NCBI GenBank assembly: GCA_004322325.1
Contig: SCTP01000300.1
Span: 1 to 10,903, forward strand
Length of the DNA: 10,903 nucleotides
Direction of reading: 5' to 3'
Source: Gammaproteobacteria bacterium
GTDB lineage: Bacteria; Pseudomonadota; Gammaproteobacteria; DSM-16500
Shown: one piece after another, positions 6,982-10,903 of the stretch
Numbering within the stretch: the first letter of the stretch is position 1
Layout: each line of letters opens with the position of its first letter
The notes under the pieces: model-generated
Told to the model about the DNA's origin: nothing
The model's database searches: none
What the model saw: only the letters and a program-made list of their open reading frames with translations
Translations under genes and position numbers: made by a program

Positions 6982-9678
6982 TTAATGTGCCGATGCCTCA
7001 TCCCAATTATCCCCCACCCCTACCGACACTAACAACGGCACCCGCAATGGGACGACTTCACTCATGTGATGTTGAATACCACTCACAATACGTTCGATGT
7101 CATTGGCGGCGGCTTCAAATACTAATTCATCGTGTACTTGCATGATCATGCGCGCGGGAATACGTTCTTCTCGCAGCCATTGGTCAATGCGCACCATGGC
7201 GAGTTTAATGATATCCGCCGCACTGCCTTGTAACGGTGCGTTAATGGCAGCGCGTTCAGCGGCTTTTTGCCGAGGGATTTGGCTGGAATTAATATCCGGC
7301 AAATAAAGTCGCCTGCCCCACAAGGTTTCGACATAACCTTTTTCTTTCGCATGCTGACGCGTGTTATCCATATAAGCTTTGACATGCGGATAGCGTGCAA
7401 AATAGCGGTCGATGTAGTCTTGTGCCGAGCGACGGTCAATGCCTAATTGACGCGTTAAACCAAAAGCAGACATGCCGTAAATTAAGCCGAAATTAATGGC
7501 TTTTGCATCGCGACGCATTTCTTTTGTGACTTGATCAAGCGGTACACCCCATACTTCAGCCGCCGTAGCAGTATGAATATCAAGGTTATGAGCAAAAGCA
7601 TGCAGTAAACTGCTATCTTCCGAAATATGCGCCATTAAGCGTAATTCAATTTGCGAATAATCCGCGCTAATCAACTTAAAACCAGGTGGCGCGATAAATG
7701 CTTGACGAATTCGACGTCCTTCGGGCATGCGAATGGGAATATTTTGTAAATTCGGTTCGGAAGAAGATAAGCGCCCCGTCGCCGTACCGGCTTGATTATA
7801 AGAAGTATGCACGCGTCCTGTGCGCGGATTGATTTGTTCAATTAAGCGATTGGTGTAAGTTGAAATTAATTTAGTTAAACTGCGATATTCAATAATGATA
7901 CGCGGCAAGGCAAATTCCACGGCTAATTCTTGCAAAACAGCATCGGCGGTAGAAGCTTGACCGGTAGGTGTTTTTTGCAAGATGGGTAATTTTAATTTTT
8001 GAAATAAAATTTCTTGCAGTTGTTTGGGAGAATTAATATTAAACGGCTGATCGGCTAAGTGATAAACTTCTTGTTCCAATTCATGAGCACGTTTCTGCAA
8101 TTCCTGACCTTGTTTTTTTAACTTAACGGGATCAATCAATACGCCATCATATTCCATTTTTGCTAGCACAGGCACAAGCGGCATTTCTATCGTTTCAAAT
8201 ACGTATTGCAATCCAGGCTCTTGCTGTAAGCGCGGCCATAAGGTTTGATGCAAACGCAGTGTCACATCCGCATCTTCCGCCGCATAGCGACCAGCTTGCT
8301 CTACTTCTACTTGATTGAAGGGAATTTGCTTGCTGCCTTTGCCGGCTACTTCTTCATACGTGATGGTACGCCAGCCTAAATATTTTAATGCCAGCGCATC
8401 CATATTATGATTTTGACTCGCGCTATCTAACACATACGATTCTAACATCGTATCGTAAGCGATTCCTTGAACATGAATATGATCATGCAGCAATATTTGT
8501 AAGTCATATTTAATATTTTGACCGATTTTTTTAATCTTCGGATTTTCGAGCAAAGGTTTGATTTTTGTCAGTACCCATTCTTTATTTAATTGCGACGGAG
8601 CACCGAGATAATCGTGAGCGAGAGGAATATAAATTGCTTTTCCTGGCTGATATGCCAATGACATGCCAACTAATGTAGCTGACATGGGATCAAGGTGAGT
8701 GGTTTCTGTATCGAAGGCGATTAAATCCGTTTGTTCGAATTGTGTTAACCAAGTGTTAAAAGTGGCTTCATCTTCCACAATGACATAATGAGCATAGTTA
8801 TCAGCTTGCGCTGTTTTAGTTTCTTCTAACAATTCCGCTAACCAGCTTTTAAATTCTAATTCTTTATAAAGTGCGATTAAGGTATTTTTATCAGCCGGCT
8901 CGATTTTTAATTGCGAAAACACCTGCGGCATGTCGACATCCACTTTAATCGTGACTAAGGATTTCGTCAGTGGTAATTGCGCAAGGCTCGCGCGCAACTT
9001 CTCTCCTACTTTACCAGTGATCGCCTCCGCATGAGCAACGATGTTATCTAATGATCCATATTGCTGCAGCCATTTCACCGCTGTTTTAGGTCCCACCTGC
9101 GGGACGCCAGGGATATTATCGGAGGTATCACCAATTAAAGTTAAATAATCAATAATGTGTTCTGGTGCGACACCAAATTTTTCTTTTACACCTTCACTAT
9201 CTAATACCGTATTCGTCATGGTATTGATCAGCGTGATGTTATCGTGCACCAATTGGGCGAGGTCTTTGTCTCCTGTTGAAATAATCGTACGAACGCCAGC
9301 GCGAGAAGCTTGTTGTGCTAAGGTTCCAATCACATCATCGGCTTCCACTCCGTCTATCATCAGCAGAGGAATACCCATGGCGTGAATCAAGCGATGGAGG
9401 GGTTCAATTTGTTGCACTAATTCTGCCGGCATGGCTTGGCGTGTGGCTTTATAATCGGCGTATAGATCATCACGAAATGTTTTTCCTTTCGCATCAAATA
9501 CTACCGCCATGTAATCAGGTTGATAGTCAGCCATTAACCGCTTCAACATATTGATGACACCGTATATCGCCCCCGTGGGGAAATTTTTCGAATTCATCAA
9601 TGCCGGTAGCGCGTGAAAAGCACGGTAGAGGTAAGAGGAGCCATCGACAAGAATGAGTGGTTTGTGTGCATCAGACAT
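6982..9678 (-). CDS. polA: DNA polymerase I
   Basis: This 898-residue repair and Okazaki-fragment polymerase has all three domains. The 5' nuclease (about 1-290) shows LILVDGSSYLYRAFHALP, FDAKGKTFRDD, GVEADDVIG, STGDKDLAQLV and GDTSDNIPGVPQVGPKTA. The proofreading 3'-5' exonuclease (about 305-505) keeps FDTET (D323, E325), GQNIKYD and RYAAEDADVTL, so it should be active, unlike the dead domain of Taq or Bacillus enzymes. The polymerase domain has motif A DYSQIELR (D673), motif B RRDAKAINFGLIYG and motif C QVHDE (D850, E851). All catalytic residues sit 32 positions before the E. coli numbering. An upstream ATG at 9747 is in frame, but I chose ATG 9678 because homologues begin just before LILVDGSSY and a likely promoter lies between the two ATGs. 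It heads the leftward run. Confidence 0.97.
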   Translation of the reverse strand: MSDAHKPLILVDGSSYLYRAFHALPALMNSKNFPTGAIYGVINMLKRLMADYQPDYMAVVFDAKGKTFRDDLYADYKATRQAMPAELVQQIEPLHRLIHAMGIPLLMIDGVEADDVIGTLAQQASRAGVRTIISTGDKDLAQLVHDNITLINTMTNTVLDSEGVKEKFGVAPEHIIDYLTLIGDTSDNIPGVPQVGPKTAVKWLQQYGSLDNIVAHAEAITGKVGEKLRASLAQLPLTKSLVTIKVDVDMPQVFSQLKIEPADKNTLIALYKELEFKSWLAELLEETKTAQADNYAHYVIVEDEATFNTWLTQFEQTDLIAFDTETTHLDPMSATLVGMSLAYQPGKAIYIPLAHDYLGAPSQLNKEWVLTKIKPLLENPKIKKIGQNIKYDLQILLHDHIHVQGIAYDTMLESYVLDSASQNHNMDALALKYLGWRTITYEEVAGKGSKQIPFNQVEVEQAGRYAAEDADVTLRLHQTLWPRLQQEPGLQYVFETIEMPLVPVLAKMEYDGVLIDPVKLKKQGQELQKRAHELEQEVYHLADQPFNINSPKQLQEILFQKLKLPILQKTPTGQASTADAVLQELAVEFALPRIIIEYRSLTKLISTYTNRLIEQINPRTGRVHTSYNQAGTATGRLSSSEPNLQNIPIRMPEGRRIRQAFIAPPGFKLISADYSQIELRLMAHISEDSSLLHAFAHNLDIHTATAAEVWGVPLDQVTKEMRRDAKAINFGLIYGMSAFGLTRQLGIDRRSAQDYIDRYFARYPHVKAYMDNTRQHAKEKGYVETLWGRRLYLPDINSSQIPRQKAAERAAINAPLQGSAADIIKLAMVRIDQWLREERIPARMIMQVHDELVFEAAANDIERIVSGIQHHMSEVVPLRVPLLVSVGVGDNWDEASAH

Positions 9679-9705
9679 GATCGTTTCCAGGACAAAAACT
9701 CCGTA

Positions 9706-9734
9706 AGAATAATATGAATGACGAAGCGATACAA
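9706..9734 (-). promoter_or_regulatory. Candidate promoter for polA
   Basis: On the minus strand TTGTAT (9734-9729) and TATTCT (9711-9706) are separated by 17 nt. Each box matches the sigma70 consensus at four positions. Transcription would start near 9699, leaving about a 20-nt leader before ATG 9678 and excluding the upstream ATG 9747. This is a weak match and an inference. Confidence 0.4.
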
Positions 9735-9753
9735 GTTTGTTAAACATTAACGA

Positions 9754-9781
9754 TTGACTGTCCCTGCTATCCGTATATCAT
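9754..9781 (+). promoter_or_regulatory. Sigma70-type promoter for the DUF4383 gene
   Basis: TTGACT (9754-9759) and TATCAT (9776-9781) are separated by 16 nt. Each box has one mismatch to consensus. Transcription would start near 9788, leaving a leader of roughly 23 nt that includes the ribosome binding site. It diverges from the proposed polA promoter, the two lying back to back within about 76 nt. It could also feed dnaA if the hairpin at 10191 does not stop transcription. Confidence 0.6.
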
Positions 9782-9799
9782 TAAGTAACCAACTCACAC

Positions 9800-9807
9800 G
9801 GAGGTGA
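9800..9807 (+). promoter_or_regulatory. Strong ribosome binding site of the DUF4383 gene
   Basis: GGAGGTGA ends 3 nt before ATG 9811 and is almost fully complementary to the 16S rRNA tail. It is the strongest Shine-Dalgarno sequence in the window. The GGAG core is about 7 nt from the start, a normal distance, so the start of this small gene is well supported. Confidence 0.8.
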
Positions 9808-9810
9808 TTC

Positions 9811-10173
9811 ATGTTTGTCAGAAGCTTAGCTGTCTTATTCGGTATTGGTTTTATTTTCGCCGGTGTGGCTGGGTTTTTACCCCAATTTACCACCGATGGG
9901 ATGTTGTTTGGTCTCTTTGCGACAGACACGATGCACAATCTTGTTCATATTATAAGCGGTGTGATCGCCATTATGGCAGCGACCAGCTTTAAATATGCCA
10001 GGTTATATTTTGAAGTATTTGGTATCATCTATTTGCTCGTCGCCCTCGCTGGCTTTTGGCTGAATGGGGAGCTTTTGATGATGCAGATGAATTTTGCTGA
10101 TAATCTTCTGCACTTAGCGATCGGCGTCGTAGCGGTATATGTGGGATTTTCTGCGAAAAATAAGCTTGCATAA
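9811..10173 (+). CDS. DUF4383-like four-helix membrane protein
   Basis: This 120-residue protein has four membrane helices (about 4-22, 42-59, 66-84, 98-114) and short loops. Helices 2 and 4 start with the same pattern, HNLVHIISG (42-50) and DNLLHLAIG (97-105), that is an Asn-x-x-His-x-x-x-Gly repeat; this suggests an old internal duplication and is typical of DUF4383 proteins as I remember them. Function is unknown. The conserved buried histidines (H46, H101) could bind a metal or haem, but that is speculation. It has its own promoter and a strong ribosome binding site, and is separated from dnaA by 121 nt including a hairpin. It is transcribed away from polA. Confidence 0.87.
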   Translation: MFVRSLAVLFGIGFIFAGVAGFLPQFTTDGMLFGLFATDTMHNLVHIISGVIAIMAATSFKYARLYFEVFGIIYLLVALAGFWLNGELLMMQMNFADNLLHLAIGVVAVYVGFSAKNKLA

Positions 10174-10190
10174 TACCTCGACTGTTCATT

Positions 10191-10215
10191 TCATGGCCAG
10201 CGTGACTGGCCATGA
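10191..10215 (+). other. Perfect 10-bp hairpin between the DUF4383 gene and dnaA (possible terminator)
   Basis: TCATGGCCAG (10191-10200) and CTGGCCATGA (10206-10215) are exact reverse complements around the loop CGTGA. The stem is stable and lies 17 nt after the DUF4383 stop. A classical intrinsic terminator would have a T run right after it, but GAGAATACATATCTTG follows, with only a short T stretch from 10229. It may be a weak or 3'-end-stabilising terminator, or a protein-binding palindrome upstream of dnaA. Confidence 0.6.
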
Positions 10216-10280
10216 GAGAATACATATCTTGTTTTGTATGCCCGGATAGTGTAGTTATTCTGGTCCGCAAAAATGAAAAT

Positions 10281-10285
10281 GGAGA
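10281..10285 (+). promoter_or_regulatory. Ribosome binding site that decides the dnaA start
   Basis: GGAGA abuts the ATG at 10286 with no spacer, which makes that ATG an unlikely start. It is 9 nt from GTG 10295, the normal distance. The protein beginning at GTG also aligns end to end with E. coli DnaA. Confidence 0.7.
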
Positions 10286-10294
10286 ATGCCTCCA

Positions 10295-10903
10295 GTGAGT
10301 GTGTCACTTTGGGAAAAATGTTTGAATTCTTTAGAGAGTGAATTCCCCTCTCAACAGTTCAATACGTGGATTCGGCCCTTACAAGCTGAAGCCGCTGACG
10401 GTAAGCTTGTGCTTTATGCACCCAATCGCTTTGTCTTAGATTGGATAGCGGAGCGTTTTTTGACACGCATTAATGAATTGGTCAAACAATTTAGCGATAA
10501 TCAGCCTCCTCCTGTCTCATTAGAGATTGGCAGTAAGCGTAGTAATTCGGAAGAATCCGTGGCGGGTACGGCTTCGCCGTTTAAATCTGCCAGCAAAGCG
10601 CCGGCGGCGCGGACGGCTGCGGCGGCTGAAACACCAATGACTTATCAGAGTAATCTGAATCTCAACTTTACGTTTGATAATTTCGTGGAAGGTAAGTCTA
10701 ACCAATTAGCTAAAGCCGCTTGCTTGCAAGTATCTGAAAATCCAGCAGGTGCCTACAACCCCCTCTTCTTGTACGGCGGCGTCGGTTTAGGCAAAACTCA
10801 CTTGATGCATGCCATTGGTAATCAAATCATCCGCCATAATGCGCGTGCCAAGGTCTTGTATCTTCACTCTGAACGGTTTGTGGCGGACATGGTGAAAGCA
10901 CTG
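10295..10903 (+). CDS. dnaA: Chromosomal replication initiator DnaA, 3' end beyond the window
   Basis: The first 203 codons of the initiator that binds oriC, oligomerises with ATP and loads the DnaB helicase. With a GTG start the protein begins [10 protein letters not shown], matching E. coli MSLSLWQQCL residue for residue in register. Domain I (about 1-80) carries the conserved WIRPLQAE and [11 protein letters not shown] segments. A low-complexity Ala/Ser/Lys linker (about 88-113) follows. Then comes the AAA+ domain entry [10 protein letters not shown] and the Walker A motif GGVGLGKT (161-168, K167). The open frame continues through the window edge. An ATG three codons upstream is in frame but has no spacer from the ribosome binding site. 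The usual upstream neighbours rpmH and rnpA are absent, and I see no DnaA-box cluster just upstream. Confidence 0.96.
   Translation, partial: MSVSLWEKCLNSLESEFPSQQFNTWIRPLQAEAADGKLVLYAPNRFVLDWIAERFLTRINELVKQFSDNQPPPVSLEIGSKRSNSEESVAGTASPFKSASKAPAARTAAAAETPMTYQSNLNLNFTFDNFVEGKSNQLAKAACLQVSENPAGAYNPLFLYGGVGLGKTHLMHAIGNQIIRHNARAKVLYLHSERFVADMVKAL

Noticed and set aside
6961..6982. Possible hairpin after polA (GCTG...CAGC with GATA/TATC inside)
   Set aside because: The pairing is interrupted by a five-base bulge and has no T run; not credible as a terminator.
7146..7439. 97-codon minus-strand open frame inside polA
   Set aside because: It is out of frame within the polymerase domain, which has intact catalytic motifs; no ribosome binding site or family likeness.
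9679..9747. 23-residue N-terminal extension of PolA from ATG 9747
   Set aside because: Homologues start just before LILVDGSSY, the extra residues match nothing, and the likely promoter lies inside this stretch.
10025..10270. 81-codon minus-strand open frame
   Set aside because: Antisense to the DUF4383 gene and crossing the intergenic hairpin; no domain and no ribosome binding site.

Overview
The window is chromosomal DNA that looks like an intracellular or host-associated gammaproteobacterium. The start of dnaA, polA and dsbB all align well with their E. coli counterparts as I remember them. The overall style (moderately AT-rich DNA, a cystathionine beta-synthase/gamma-lyase pair, a small SET-domain protein) suggests Legionellales/Coxiellaceae. 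That placement rests on memory of protein families, not on a search. No tRNA, rRNA, CRISPR array or insertion sequence is visible.

Left part (1-4685, all on the minus strand). Read in the direction of transcription, this is a five-gene run: a small secreted protein of unknown function, a cystathionine beta-synthase-type enzyme, a cystathionine gamma-lyase/synthase, a 332-residue protein of unknown function that may be an alpha/alpha-toroid, and an MFS transporter cut off by the window edge. Gaps are 15, -8, 33 and 44 nt, so cotranscription is plausible. The two enzymes together would turn homocysteine plus serine into cysteine (reverse transsulfuration). The last two genes are clearly more AT-rich than the rest and look like an acquired metabolite-plus-transporter cassette.

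Middle (4740-5222, plus strand). A single small SET-domain protein with a C-terminal membrane helix diverges from the secreted-protein gene. Its 3' end overlaps the oppositely oriented dsbB by 36 nt.

Right-middle (5187-9678, minus strand). polA, a six-helix inner-membrane protein, ruvX (yqgF) and dsbB form a second run, with the last three overlapping by 16-20 nt. The PolA is complete, with 5' nuclease, intact proofreading exonuclease and polymerase domains.

Right end (9811-10903, plus strand). A four-helix DUF4383-type membrane protein has a good sigma70 promoter and a strong ribosome binding site. It is followed by a hairpin and by the first 203 codons of dnaA, which probably starts at GTG 10295. 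Genes diverge from the gap between polA and the DUF4383 gene. The usual rpmH/rnpA neighbours of dnaA are absent and I see no DnaA-box cluster, so this need not be the replication origin. The best candidates for something undescribed are the AT-rich toroid-like protein/MFS pair and the membrane-anchored SET protein.
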